Of a DNA stretch of 52,676 nucleotides, positions 17,423-25,588 are shown one piece after another. The DNA is taken from contig JAJFFG010000011.1 of assembly GCA_021776825.1 (NCBI GenBank), positions 1 to 52,676 of the forward strand. Direction: 5' to 3'. This stretch comes from Planctomycetota bacterium. GTDB lineage: Bacteria; Planctomycetota; JAJSAM01; JAJVHW01. The notes beneath the pieces are model-generated. The model searched no databases, had not been told where the DNA came from, and worked only from the letters and a program-made list of their open reading frames with translations. The first letter of the stretch is position 1, and each line of letters begins with the position of its first letter. Position numbers and translations under genes: made by a program.

Positions 17423-18218
17423 GCTCGCCACGCGCGTGCTCGTCGGGTTCCTGCGACAGGAGGCCGAGCGGGCCGGGTTCGGGCGCTTCGTGCTCGGCCT
17501 CTCCGGCGGCATCGACTCGGCGGTGTCCGCGATGCTCGCGGCACGCGCGTTCGGACCGGAGAACCTGATCGCACTGGCGATGCCCTGGCGCGGCAGCCAC
17601 CCGGACAGTCTCGCGCATGCCCGGCTCGTCGCCGAAGCGGGAGGGTTCCCGCTCGAGGTCGTCGACCTGACGGCCGCCGCTGACGGCCTCCTCGGCGTCC
17701 TGCCCGAGCCCGACGCCCACCGGACCGGCAACGTCCTGGCGCGCCTGCGCATGGTGACGCTCTTCGATCGCAGCCTGGCCGATCGCGCTCTGGTCGTCGG
17801 CACGAGCAACAAGACCGAGGTGCTGCTCGGCTACTCGACGATGTACGGCGACGCAGCCTCGGCGCTGAACCCGTTGGGCGACCTCTACAAGTGCCAGGTG
17901 CGTGACCTCGCGCGGCATCTCGACGTCCCGTCGATCGTCGTCGACAAGGCGCCGTCGGCAGACCTCTGGGAAGGCCAGACCGACGAGGGCGAACTCGGAT
18001 TCACCTACGACGAGGCCGACGCCGTCCTGCACCGGCTCGTCGAGCTGCGCGAGCGGCCGGAGGACGCCGCGGCAGCCGGCCTCGACGAGGACCTCGTGCG
18101 TCGCATCCACCGCCGTGTCGTCCGCTTCCAGTTCAAGCGATCGGGGCCGATCGTCGGGAAGCTCTCTCAGCGGACCGTCGGGTGGGAGTTCCGCTATCCG
18201 CGCGACTGGGGCACGTAG
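17388..18218 (+). CDS. nadE: NAD+ synthetase
   Basis: A 276-residue N-type ATP pyrophosphatase that amidates deamido-NAD in the last step of NAD synthesis. The PP-loop LSGGIDSA is at 38-45. VGTSNKTEVLLGYSTMYGD, NPLGDLYKCQV and the C-terminal PSADLWEGQTDEGELGF are diagnostic of NadE. Its size fits the stand-alone (ammonia-dependent) form. The start is GTG 17388 with GGGAG eight bases upstream; it overlaps the upstream nitrilase gene by 35 bases in another frame. Overlap and gene order point to ammonia being supplied by the separate glutaminase-like protein (inference). Confidence 0.95.
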   Translation: MSSPIVPPLDTELATRVLVGFLRQEAERAGFGRFVLGLSGGIDSAVSAMLAARAFGPENLIALAMPWRGSHPDSLAHARLVAEAGGFPLEVVDLTAAADGLLGVLPEPDAHRTGNVLARLRMVTLFDRSLADRALVVGTSNKTEVLLGYSTMYGDAASALNPLGDLYKCQVRDLARHLDVPSIVVDKAPSADLWEGQTDEGELGFTYDEADAVLHRLVELRERPEDAAAAGLDEDLVRRIHRRVVRFQFKRSGPIVGKLSQRTVGWEFRYPRDWGT

Positions 18219-18228
18219 CGTGGGGCGC

Positions 18229-18276
18229 ATGAACTCACGCCGTCGGTTCCGGTTCCCCTCAGGACTTCGCGCATGA
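18229..18276 (+). CDS. Possible upstream mini-ORF 1
   Basis: ATG 18229 opens a 15-codon frame ending PSGLRA, whose TGA (18274-18276) overlaps the ATG of mini-ORF 2 as ATGA. It lies in the short leader between nadE and the NfeD gene. Translation is not proven and the ribosome binding site is weak; it is listed for the unusual arrangement. Confidence 0.25.
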   Translation: MNSRRRFRFPSGLRA

Positions 18277-18300
18277 CGCCTTCAGGACTCCGCGCATGAC
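18256..18300 (+). repeat. 22-bp imperfect tandem duplication over a start codon
   Basis: Units at 18256-18277 and 18279-18300 match at 20 of 22 positions (core TCAGGACTNCGCGCATGAC). The second copy contains the ATG of the NfeD gene (18296), and the first contains the equivalent ATG of a mini-ORF (18273). The duplication therefore copied the translation start site. Confidence 0.85.
18273..18299 (+). CDS. Possible upstream mini-ORF 2
   Basis: An 8-codon frame (MTPSGLRA) begins at the duplicated ATG and stops at 18297-18299, overlapping the NfeD-gene ATG as ATGA. It ends with the same PSGLRA residues as mini-ORF 1 because of the tandem duplication. It may be only a by-product of that duplication, or a translational coupling device. 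Confidence 0.25.
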   Translation: MTPSGLRA

Positions 18301-19642
18301 AACCGACACGCTCCTCCGTTCCGCCCGTGCTCTCCTCGCCACGGTCCTGGTCCTCACCGGTGCCGTGCTCGCGTTGGCGCCGAGCGCTGACGCGCAGGAG
18401 GACCCGCGCATCGAAGTGCTCCACCTCGAGGGTCAGTTGACGTCGGCTCTCGCGAGCTACGTCGAACGCGCCGTGGTCAACGCGGTTGACGACGGCACGG
18501 AGCTGATCATCCTCCGCCTCGACACGCCCGGCGGCCGGATCGACCTGAGCAACGAGATCGTGAACTCAATCCAGTCCTCGGACGTCCCCGTCGTCGTCTG
18601 GGTCGGCCCCAAGGGCGCGATGGCGGGCTCCGCCGGCACGTTCATCACGCTCGCAGGCCATGTTGCCGCGATGTCGCCGGGCACGACGATCGGCGCCGCG
18701 AGCCCGGTCGATGGAACCGGCGGCGATCTCGACTCCGTGATGAAGGCGAAGACCGAGGAGATGCTGCTCGCACAGGTCCGCATTCTCACGAAGCGCCGCG
18801 GCGGCCAGGCCGTGGCGTGGGCCGAGTCGGCCGTGACGAGCTCCAAGGCTGCCACCGCGTTCGAGGCCAAGGACCTGGGCGTCGTCGACCTGATCGTCAC
18901 GGACCTCGACGACCTCTTGAACGAGCTCGACGGCCGACCGGTGCTGGTCGATGGCGAGCCGCACATCCTGCAAACGAGTCAGCTCGACGTCCTCGACCGG
19001 CCGATGGACATCGCCGAGCGCGGACTGCACATCCTGACCAACCCGAGCCTGGCGTTCATCCTGCTCGTGCTCGGTCTCGGGGGGATCGTCTACGAGTTCG
19101 CGAACCCGGGCATCGGGCTCAGCGGCGTCGTCGGACTGCTCTGCCTCGCGATGGCCGTCTACGCGTTCGACATCCTGCCAGTGGACTGGCTGGGGGTGGC
19201 GCTCATCGTTGCGGCATTCGGGATGTTCGTCGTCGACATCAAGGTCGGCACCGGCGGTCTGCTGGGTATCGCCGGCGTCGTCACGATGGTCCTGGGCGGG
19301 ACGATGCTCTTCAGCTCACCGGAGGTGGCCGTGTCAGGCGTGGTGCTGTGGACAACTGCCATCGTCGTGGGTGGGTTCTTCGTCTTCGCGGGGCGCGCCA
19401 TGCTGCGCGCGCATCAGGCGAAGGTGACGACGGGCGCCGAGGGGCTCGTGAACGCGGTCGGACGTGCGAAGACCGAGCTCGCCCCTGACGGCCTCGTGGC
19501 CATCGAGGGCGAGACCTGGCGCGCGACAGCGGAGAGTGGCGCGATCTCCGCGGGCGAATCCGTGCAGGTATCGGCCGTGGAGAACCTGAGACTGCGAGTC
19601 CGTCCGGCCGACACGGCCGTGGATACGGACACGAACGAGTAG
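18296..19642 (+). CDS. NfeD-family membrane serine protease (ClpP/crotonase fold)
   Basis: A 448-residue long-form NfeD. A signal peptide or first helix (about 1-33) is followed by a ClpP-class protease domain with LRLDTPGG at 73-80. The nucleophile region MAGSAG puts the Ser at about 112, and the Lys of a Ser-Lys dyad is at about 152 by comparison with archaeal PH1510. Four to five membrane segments (about 245-370) and a small C-terminal OB-fold domain (about 375-440, VNAVGRAKTELAPDG, then VAIEGETWRATA) follow. Long NfeD proteins cleave or regulate partner stomatins and are usually encoded beside them, as here (9 bases to the slipin). ATG 18296 gives a clean signal sequence. Confidence 0.94.
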   Translation: MTTDTLLRSARALLATVLVLTGAVLALAPSADAQEDPRIEVLHLEGQLTSALASYVERAVVNAVDDGTELIILRLDTPGGRIDLSNEIVNSIQSSDVPVVVWVGPKGAMAGSAGTFITLAGHVAAMSPGTTIGAASPVDGTGGDLDSVMKAKTEEMLLAQVRILTKRRGGQAVAWAESAVTSSKAATAFEAKDLGVVDLIVTDLDDLLNELDGRPVLVDGEPHILQTSQLDVLDRPMDIAERGLHILTNPSLAFILLVLGLGGIVYEFANPGIGLSGVVGLLCLAMAVYAFDILPVDWLGVALIVAAFGMFVVDIKVGTGGLLGIAGVVTMVLGGTMLFSSPEVAVSGVVLWTTAIVVGGFFVFAGRAMLRAHQAKVTTGAEGLVNAVGRAKTELAPDGLVAIEGETWRATAESGAISAGESVQVSAVENLRLRVRPADTAVDTDTNE

Positions 19643-19651
19643 GAGAGTCCG

Positions 19652-20500
19652 ATGGGCACAGTCTTGACCGTCATCTTCGTCGCAGGCGCCTTCGGCCTGA
19701 TGCTGCTGATCCAGGCCGTCAAGGTCGTGCAGGAGTACGAGCGAGGCGTGATCTTCCGCCTCGGTCGGCTCGTCGGGGCCAAGGGTCCCGGCCTGTTCAT
19801 GATCGTGCCGTTCCTCGACCGCATGGTGAAGGTCGACCTGCGTGTCGTGACGCTCGACGTCCCCTCGCAGGAGGCGATCACGCGCGACAACGTCACCGTC
19901 AAGGTGAACGCGGTCGTCTACTTCCGCGTGCTGGATCCGAGCGCGGCGATCGTGAAGGTCGAGAACTTCAAGCGCGCGACGTGGCTGATCTCGCAGACCA
20001 CGCTGCGCAGCGTGCTCGGCCAGTCCGAGCTCGACGAGCTGCTCTCCAACCGGGATCAGATCAACGCGGAGCTCTGCCGGATCATCGACGAGGAGACCGA
20101 GCCGTGGGGCATCAAGGTCTCGATGGTCGAGGTCAAGGACGTCGAGCTGCCGCCGACGATGCAGCGCGCCATGGCGAAGCAGGCCGAGGCCGAGCGCGAG
20201 AAGCGCGCCAAGTTGATCCACGCCGCCGGTGAGTTGGACGCGTCGGTCAAGCTGACCCAGGCGGCGACGATGCTCGCGAGCGAGCCGACGGCAATCCAGC
20301 TCCGCTATCTGCAGACGCTGACCGAGATCGGCGTCGAGCACAACTCGACGATCATCTTCCCGGTGCCGATCGACATCTTCGCAGGGCTGCTCTCCCATAT
20401 GGGCTCGCCGACCGAACGAACGCGGTCGACCGCGCCGCCTCCGTCGCACCTGCCGGACAGCGACGACCCGCTCGCGCTGCCCGACGAGCGCACTGCATAG
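19652..20500 (+). CDS. Slipin/stomatin-like SPFH-domain membrane protein
   Basis: A 282-residue protein with an N-terminal membrane hairpin or helix (about 4-22) and an SPFH/Band-7 domain (about 25-190) with the family motifs YERGVIFRLGR, KGPGLFMIVPFLD and RVVTLDVPSQEAITRDNV. A helical region follows (QRAMAKQAEAEREKRAKLIHA). The last 35 residues are Pro/Ser-rich. Stomatins form oligomeric membrane microdomains; the upstream NfeD protease is its usual partner. The spacing of 9 bases indicates one operon. Confidence 0.95.
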   Translation: MGTVLTVIFVAGAFGLMLLIQAVKVVQEYERGVIFRLGRLVGAKGPGLFMIVPFLDRMVKVDLRVVTLDVPSQEAITRDNVTVKVNAVVYFRVLDPSAAIVKVENFKRATWLISQTTLRSVLGQSELDELLSNRDQINAELCRIIDEETEPWGIKVSMVEVKDVELPPTMQRAMAKQAEAEREKRAKLIHAAGELDASVKLTQAATMLASEPTAIQLRYLQTLTEIGVEHNSTIIFPVPIDIFAGLLSHMGSPTERTRSTAPPPSHLPDSDDPLALPDERTA

Positions 20501-20520
20501 CGGGCTGCCTAGCGGACCGA

Positions 20521-20535
20521 ACGCCGGCCACCGGC
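20521..20535 (+). terminator. GC hairpin after the NfeD-slipin pair
   Basis: CGCCGG and CCGGCG form a perfect 6-bp stem around a 3-base loop, 20 bases after the slipin stop. There is no T-run, so it may be a weak or factor-dependent terminator or just an RNA-stabilising hairpin. Confidence 0.3.
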
Positions 20536-20611
20536 GACGGTTCCAACCGGGGACGCGCGCGGGGAGCCACGATCTCGGTACTCTCTCGGCCGCCCGTCCG
20601 GGAGGTCGTTC

Positions 20612-23600
20612 ATGCAGTGTGTTCCAGTCCGGGTCCGCGCCCTCGCCGCGGCAGCGCTTCTCGCGATCGCGTCGTTCGCGACGGCCGGATCGTCTCTGCC
20701 GGGGTTCCCAGCAGACGGCGTCGCTGTCTCCGACGTCGACGACACGTTCGACGGCCTGCGCACCTACCTGCGCGGACACAAGAGTCAGGCGGGCGCGACG
20801 TACCACGCCTGCTTCGTGAAGTTCTCGGACCCGCGCAATCGGAGCGGTCGCCAGCACTCCGGATCGGCCGTGAAGTTCGTGGATACGCTGTTCGCGAAGT
20901 GGAAGCCGCAGCTCGATCCCTCGAACCACGTCATCATCCTTGTCTCCACCGAGAACCGCGGGATCGCGATCCACCCCGGCTCCCGCTGGACCGGCCTCGG
21001 CTTCGAGCAGCGCGCCATGACACGGGTGATCGACAACTCCCCCTTCGCGCAGTACGCGCGATCCGGCGACCTCGCCGCCGGGGTTGAGCGGCTGATCGGT
21101 GCCATCGATCTGCACCTCGGGCTCCTGCTGCAGCAGCAGGTAGAGCGCGGGAAGCGGATCGTCGAGTCGGTCGGGACGGTACGCGGCCAGATCGATGGGC
21201 TACGTCAGACGCTGCGGGGCCAGCCGTTCGATACGGGGCGCGCGCAGGAGCCCCTCGAGCGCGCGGCTACCTTGGTCGCGGCGGCCGACGAGGCGCTGCG
21301 GTCCGACGACGTCGAGCGCGCCTCCGATCTCGTCCAGGTGGCGAGCGCAGCGGTCAACGAGGCTCAGCGAGCTCACACACGGGCGGCCACGCGACACGCG
21401 CAGCTCGAGCGGCTACGTGCCGCGGCACCCCGGGAGATGCGTGACGCTCGCGCTGAGTTCGACGAGTTGGGGGCGCGCATCGCCGGTGCGTCGTACGCAC
21501 CACAGCGGTTCAGGAACACGCACCAAGAGATCGGCGAGACGCTCGCCGAAGGAGATCGTGGACTCGAGCAGAACGATCCCGTGCTGGCGGTGGCGCGCGC
21601 ACGCAGCGCATCGAAGTGGATCTCGCAGCTGAGCCAGTCGCTGGACCGCGAAGCGGCCTCGCACCACTTCAAGACCCGCACCGCACCTGCCATCGCCGCC
21701 GCCATCGCCGGGTTCATCGCGCTGATCGTGCTGCTGATCCTGCGACTGACGCGCAGCGCGCGACGACGCTCGGCCGAGTCGATCGTCCGCCGCTGGCATC
21801 GCACCCTCGACAAGGCGTCGTCTCGGGTCCTCGCCCTGCGCAACGAACATCCCACGCTCTTCGGCACCGGGCAACTCGAACAACGCTACGTCGGAGAGAC
21901 CGCCACCGCGCTGCACGACGTGGGCGAAATCGCGGATGACTACCTACTCTCGTACGCCGCGGCCGATACGCAACTCGCACGCGCCGAGGCGCAGATCGCG
22001 GAGGGCGGCGCGCTCGCCTGGGCGGCCTACGACCGCGCGATCGCGATGCTCGAGAAGGACGCCGTCGAGATTCGGCGGGAGCACGTGGGCGGGGAGTCGC
22101 TGCTGCTCGCCGAGACGCGTCCAGTGACGCGCAAGGCCGATGAGCTCATCGAGTTCGTCGAGGAGGCGTACGCCGAGGTGTTCGCGCGCGTATCCGGACT
22201 CCAGGGTCGTATCCGCGCGACGCCGGAGCAGATGAGCAAGGCGCTGGAGGAGATCACCGCGATGGAGCCGGGGCTGGCAGTCCTGGACGGACGCGGGGTC
22301 GACGTCACGGTGTACCGCAGCGCTCTCGCCAAGTTGGTAACCCGCCACGGCGAGCTGGCCGGTACGGCGCATCGCGACCCACTGGGCGTCTGCGAGCCCG
22401 TGGTCGAGCTGCTCACCGCTGCCGAGACTCTGGCCCAGCGCACCGGCCGCGTCGCCGCCGCGCGCAACCTGCTCGACGAGGCGATCGACCGCGTGTTGCT
22501 CGACACGTTGGAGCGCATCCGCACGTTGCGCCTGACTGACGGTGCGAAGATCGCGGAGCCCGGCTTCGAGCCGGAGGCGATGGCTGCGGCGGCCGAGGAG
22601 CTCGCCGCGACGGCGATGGCCGAGGCGGCGGACGGGTCCGACGAGGACGCCCTGCGACGCGCCGGCGACGCCGAGTCGACCGTGCGCGAGATCGGCCGGC
22701 TCGTGGCCGCGACGCTGGCCTCGCGCGAGAAGACCCCGGGCGTACTCGACGAACGCGAGGTGAACCAGCGCAACCTGCGGACCCGCCTTCCAGAACGACG
22801 CCTTCGGATCGACGGACTCCGCGAGTCGCACGACGACGACGCGCTGCAACCCGCCCTCGACAACGCCGAGGAGGCCGAGGAGGCGCTCGACTTCGTCACG
22901 CGCTGCATCGCGGAAGCACGCACGGCGCTCGGACGGACGGAGCAGCGCTACCTGGCAGCGGCCGAACTGGCGCGGCGGGCCGGTGTGGTTGTCGCCGATG
23001 TCGACGAGCTGTACGACGAGATCGAGTCGAAGTCCGACGAGCTGGACGCCGCGCGCGCCGCCGCCGAGTCGGCACTCGCCACGGCCGGCGCGACGCTCGA
23101 CGGGATCGCCGAGGCTCTCGCAACCGAGGAGCGGTTCCCGTCGAAGGAGACGCTCGAGGCGGCGACGGAACTCGCCTCACGTCGCGTCGAGCTGACCGAG
23201 CTCTGCAACGCCGATCGTCCGCACTGGCCACGCTGCCGCGACGCGACCGCGCTGCTCCGGCGTCTCGCCGACGAGACGCGCGACCGGGCGCGTGACGAGC
23301 GAGCGGCCTACCGACGCGCCGAAGCGCTCCGCGAGTCGGTCCTCGACGATCTGGCTGAGGTCCGCCATCTCCTCGACGTCTCGGAAGACGACCGGCCTCG
23401 GGCGAATGCGCGCTGCGCCGACGCCACGCCGCTCGCGGAGCAGGTCCGCAATCTGCGGCATCAGAAGCACCCCGACTGGGCCGACGTCGAAGCGAGGCTG
23501 AATGAGATTGCGACGATCACGGCTGAAGCCAAGGATCTCGCACGAGCCGATCTGCAGGCCGCCGCGGCCGCGCGCAAAGCGATCGCCAAGGCCGACGACG

Positions 23601-24061
23601 CCATCGACGGCGCCGACAAGCCGTACGGCTACGGCATCCGCGCTCGACTGAACCCCGCGAAGAAGGCGCTTCGGCGTGCCCGGAAGGAGTTGGGCAGCCA
23701 GGACTACGAGCGCTCACTGCGCCAGGCGCAGAAGGCCGAGGACGGGGCCGCCGAGGCACGCCGCGCGGCGACGGGCAAGGCGCGGCGACGCGCTGCCGCG
23801 GAGGCCGCGGAGATGGCCGTGACGCTGCTCGCCACCGTGGCGGCCAGTGGCTTCCGGGCCGCGTCCCGGCGCTCGCGATCGTCCTCCCGACGCTCGTCGA
23901 GCTCGTCGAGCTCATCGTTTGGGTCGTTCGGCTCCTCCTTCGGCTCGTCCATCGGCTCCTCCCGTTCGTCGTTTGGAGGCGGCAGCAGCGGAGGTTCGTC
24001 GTTCGGCAGCAGCAGCGGGGGATCGAGCTTTGGGAGTTCGAGCGGCGGCTCCAGCTGGTAG
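20612..24061 (+). CDS. Large TPM-domain membrane protein with long helical region and Ser/Gly tail
   Basis: An 1149-residue protein. A signal peptide (about 1-25) precedes a TPM (TLP18.3/Psb32/MOLO-1) domain at about 29-175, with VIILVSTENRGIAIHPGSRWTG-like core strands. A helical stretch (180-350), one membrane helix (about 357-378, FIALIVLLILRL) and roughly 680 residues of Ala/Arg/Glu-rich helix follow. The tail is about 65 residues of Ser, Gly and Phe (repeats such as GGSSFGSSS) ending in SW, as many TPM/DUF2207-like proteins end. Usual TPM proteins are 250-450 residues, so the helical part is a large addition. ATG 20612 has GGGAGG upstream. It follows the NfeD-slipin pair by 111 bases and may act in the same membrane domain (inference). 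Confidence 0.85.
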   Translation: MQCVPVRVRALAAAALLAIASFATAGSSLPGFPADGVAVSDVDDTFDGLRTYLRGHKSQAGATYHACFVKFSDPRNRSGRQHSGSAVKFVDTLFAKWKPQLDPSNHVIILVSTENRGIAIHPGSRWTGLGFEQRAMTRVIDNSPFAQYARSGDLAAGVERLIGAIDLHLGLLLQQQVERGKRIVESVGTVRGQIDGLRQTLRGQPFDTGRAQEPLERAATLVAAADEALRSDDVERASDLVQVASAAVNEAQRAHTRAATRHAQLERLRAAAPREMRDARAEFDELGARIAGASYAPQRFRNTHQEIGETLAEGDRGLEQNDPVLAVARARSASKWISQLSQSLDREAASHHFKTRTAPAIAAAIAGFIALIVLLILRLTRSARRRSAESIVRRWHRTLDKASSRVLALRNEHPTLFGTGQLEQRYVGETATALHDVGEIADDYLLSYAAADTQLARAEAQIAEGGALAWAAYDRAIAMLEKDAVEIRREHVGGESLLLAETRPVTRKADELIEFVEEAYAEVFARVSGLQGRIRATPEQMSKALEEITAMEPGLAVLDGRGVDVTVYRSALAKLVTRHGELAGTAHRDPLGVCEPVVELLTAAETLAQRTGRVAAARNLLDEAIDRVLLDTLERIRTLRLTDGAKIAEPGFEPEAMAAAAEELAATAMAEAADGSDEDALRRAGDAESTVREIGRLVAATLASREKTPGVLDEREVNQRNLRTRLPERRLRIDGLRESHDDDALQPALDNAEEAEEALDFVTRCIAEARTALGRTEQRYLAAAELARRAGVVVADVDELYDEIESKSDELDAARAAAESALATAGATLDGIAEALATEERFPSKETLEAATELASRRVELTELCNADRPHWPRCRDATALLRRLADETRDRARDERAAYRRAEALRESVLDDLAEVRHLLDVSEDDRPRANARCADATPLAEQVRNLRHQKHPDWADVEARLNEIATITAEAKDLARADLQAAAAARKAIAKADDAIDGADKPYGYGIRARLNPAKKALRRARKELGSQDYERSLRQAQKAEDGAAEARRAATGKARRRAAAEAAEMAVTLLATVAASGFRAASRRSRSSSRRSSSSSSSSFGSFGSSFGSSIGSSRSSFGGGSSGGSSFGSSSGGSSFGSSSGGSSW

Positions 24062-24085
24062 CGCGAGCGCCGAGTGCAAGGGCGC

Positions 24086-24091
24086 TATGCT
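24086..24091 (+). promoter_or_regulatory. -10-like TATGCT before type A gene 1
   Basis: TATGCT lies exactly 8 bases before the ATG at 24100, so transcription would begin at or next to the start codon. No convincing -35 hexamer is seen, nor is there a Shine-Dalgarno sequence. Confidence 0.35.
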
Positions 24092-24099
24092 CGACGCCC

Positions 24100-25542
24100 A
24101 TGTCGTGGCGCGCTGCACTGTCGCTGGGTCTGGTGGCCGGAATCGTCGCCAGTGCGGCGAACGAAGTCGCTCTCGCCGACGACGATCCGCGACTCTCGGC
24201 CACTCGCGCGGTTCACGCGTCACGCCACATCGACGACGTGGTGGACAGCCCGCGCATCGACGTCGACGCGCGCGGTGAGGTGATCGTGGTCTATCGCACT
24301 GCGGCGTACTCCCAAGCGCGAGGGCCCGAGGTCATCGTGCGTCGCCTACCCGCCGCGCGAAAGCGGCGCCGCGCCGTGATCGCGCTGAGCAACGCGCAGG
24401 AGCCAGAGCAGCTCGACTGGCGTGCGTTCTGGGGAGACGACCATCGACTCCTCGATGCCGCCGTCGACGACGAGGGCACCACGTACGTCGTCTGGCGGAA
24501 CCGTCTGACGCGCATCGCTCGCGACGGGACTCGCGCCCCCGAGCTGACCCTGGACACGTTCGATACGCGCCTCGCGACGCGGGCCGGGGTGTTGCACGTG
24601 GTCGGCGAGGTGGATACGGGTCGCCACACGAACCTCTCGTGGCGCACGGTGGACGCCGACTGGCAGTTGTCGGCCGAACACGCTCAGTTCTTCGGTCTGC
24701 GCCCGTTCGACAGCGAGTTCTCCCCCCAGTACTTCCCACGCCCCCTCGGCGCGGTGTTCGTGCACTCGCCAGCGGTGCACCTGGGCCCAGACGACTCGGT
24801 TCGCGTCACGTGGCTTCAGACCGTCATCGACCACGACTACTCCGCCGGAGTCGGGACGCAGTTCCTCGTCGATCTGCGATCGGACGGGACTCGCGGCAAG
24901 GTGCAGTACGTCGCGGCCCCGGTCCCCTCTGTCGACCACTTGGCGCAGGTGGAGTCCGCAGCAACGGCGGACGGAAGCGTCCATGCTGCGCGTCACACGT
25001 GCGTGGGGGGCTCCTGCTACGTGACGTACGCCCGGATCGGCCCTGCGGGCGAGAGCCGGGGGCAGCGCGTCGCGGTATCCATGGATGACTGGATCGGCGT
25101 AGGAGCCGATGGGCGCGACCGCGCGTCGTACGGATTCGCGTGGAGAGAGGATCGGCCGGGCTTTTCGTCGCTCCGGCCGGACAACGCGGGTCTGTACGTG
25201 GTCCGCGTATCCCCGGTGAGCGAGGACCGCGAGATCATCCGCGTTGCCGACGCCCCCGACGTCGAGGCGGAGATGGGAGTCGGACTCGACGGGGCCGTCC
25301 TCTTCGCGTGGGTCCGGCCGAGCGCAGACGGAAAGCCGGACGCGATCGTCCTCGACGGGATGAACGCGGAGACGGAGCTGTATCGAGAGGCTGCCATCCG
25401 CGCCGGGCACGACGTCGCTGACGTGATCGTCCGGCGGCTCCCGAGTCGCGGCAAACCACGCTTCGTCGTCGCCTGGACAGCACGCCGACGTGCGAACGGC
25501 CCGCGGGGCGTGTTCGTCTCGCGCATCCGAGCCCAGCGTTGA
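24100..25542 (+). CDS. Secreted protein A1, unrecognised, possibly beta-propeller-like
   Basis: A 480-residue protein with a signal peptide (about 1-26, cut near VALADD). It is rich in short beta-strand segments ending in W/V-x-W and Asp-turn patterns (VDDEGTTYVVWRN, GPDDSVRVTWLQ, GLDGAVLFAWVRP, KPRFVVAWTARR), which recur through the length like propeller blades. There is no membrane anchor, lipobox or catalytic motif. It heads the seven-gene secreted array and resembles A2 and A3 in size, signal peptide and strand pattern, but clear residue identity to them is weak. Function unknown. Confidence 0.85.
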   Translation: MSWRAALSLGLVAGIVASAANEVALADDDPRLSATRAVHASRHIDDVVDSPRIDVDARGEVIVVYRTAAYSQARGPEVIVRRLPAARKRRRAVIALSNAQEPEQLDWRAFWGDDHRLLDAAVDDEGTTYVVWRNRLTRIARDGTRAPELTLDTFDTRLATRAGVLHVVGEVDTGRHTNLSWRTVDADWQLSAEHAQFFGLRPFDSEFSPQYFPRPLGAVFVHSPAVHLGPDDSVRVTWLQTVIDHDYSAGVGTQFLVDLRSDGTRGKVQYVAAPVPSVDHLAQVESAATADGSVHAARHTCVGGSCYVTYARIGPAGESRGQRVAVSMDDWIGVGADGRDRASYGFAWREDRPGFSSLRPDNAGLYVVRVSPVSEDREIIRVADAPDVEAEMGVGLDGAVLFAWVRPSADGKPDAIVLDGMNAETELYREAAIRAGHDVADVIVRRLPSRGKPRFVVAWTARRRANGPRGVFVSRIRAQR

Positions 25543-25551
25543 GCCCACGCG

Positions 25552-25580
25552 TTGCCGCCTCCACAGGCGTGACGTACGCT
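25552..25580 (+). promoter_or_regulatory. Predicted promoter for beta-helix gene B1
   Basis: TTGCCG (25552-25557) and TACGCT (25575-25580) are spaced by 17 bases, within the 46-base gap after A1. The -10 hexamer ends 8 bases before the ATG at 25589, implying a leaderless or nearly leaderless transcript. Confidence 0.5.
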
Positions 25581-25588
25581 TCGAAGAG

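Noticed and set aside
20521..20600. A stronger intrinsic terminator after the slipin gene
   Set aside because: Only a 6-bp stem is found and no T-run follows, so it is listed only as a weak candidate.
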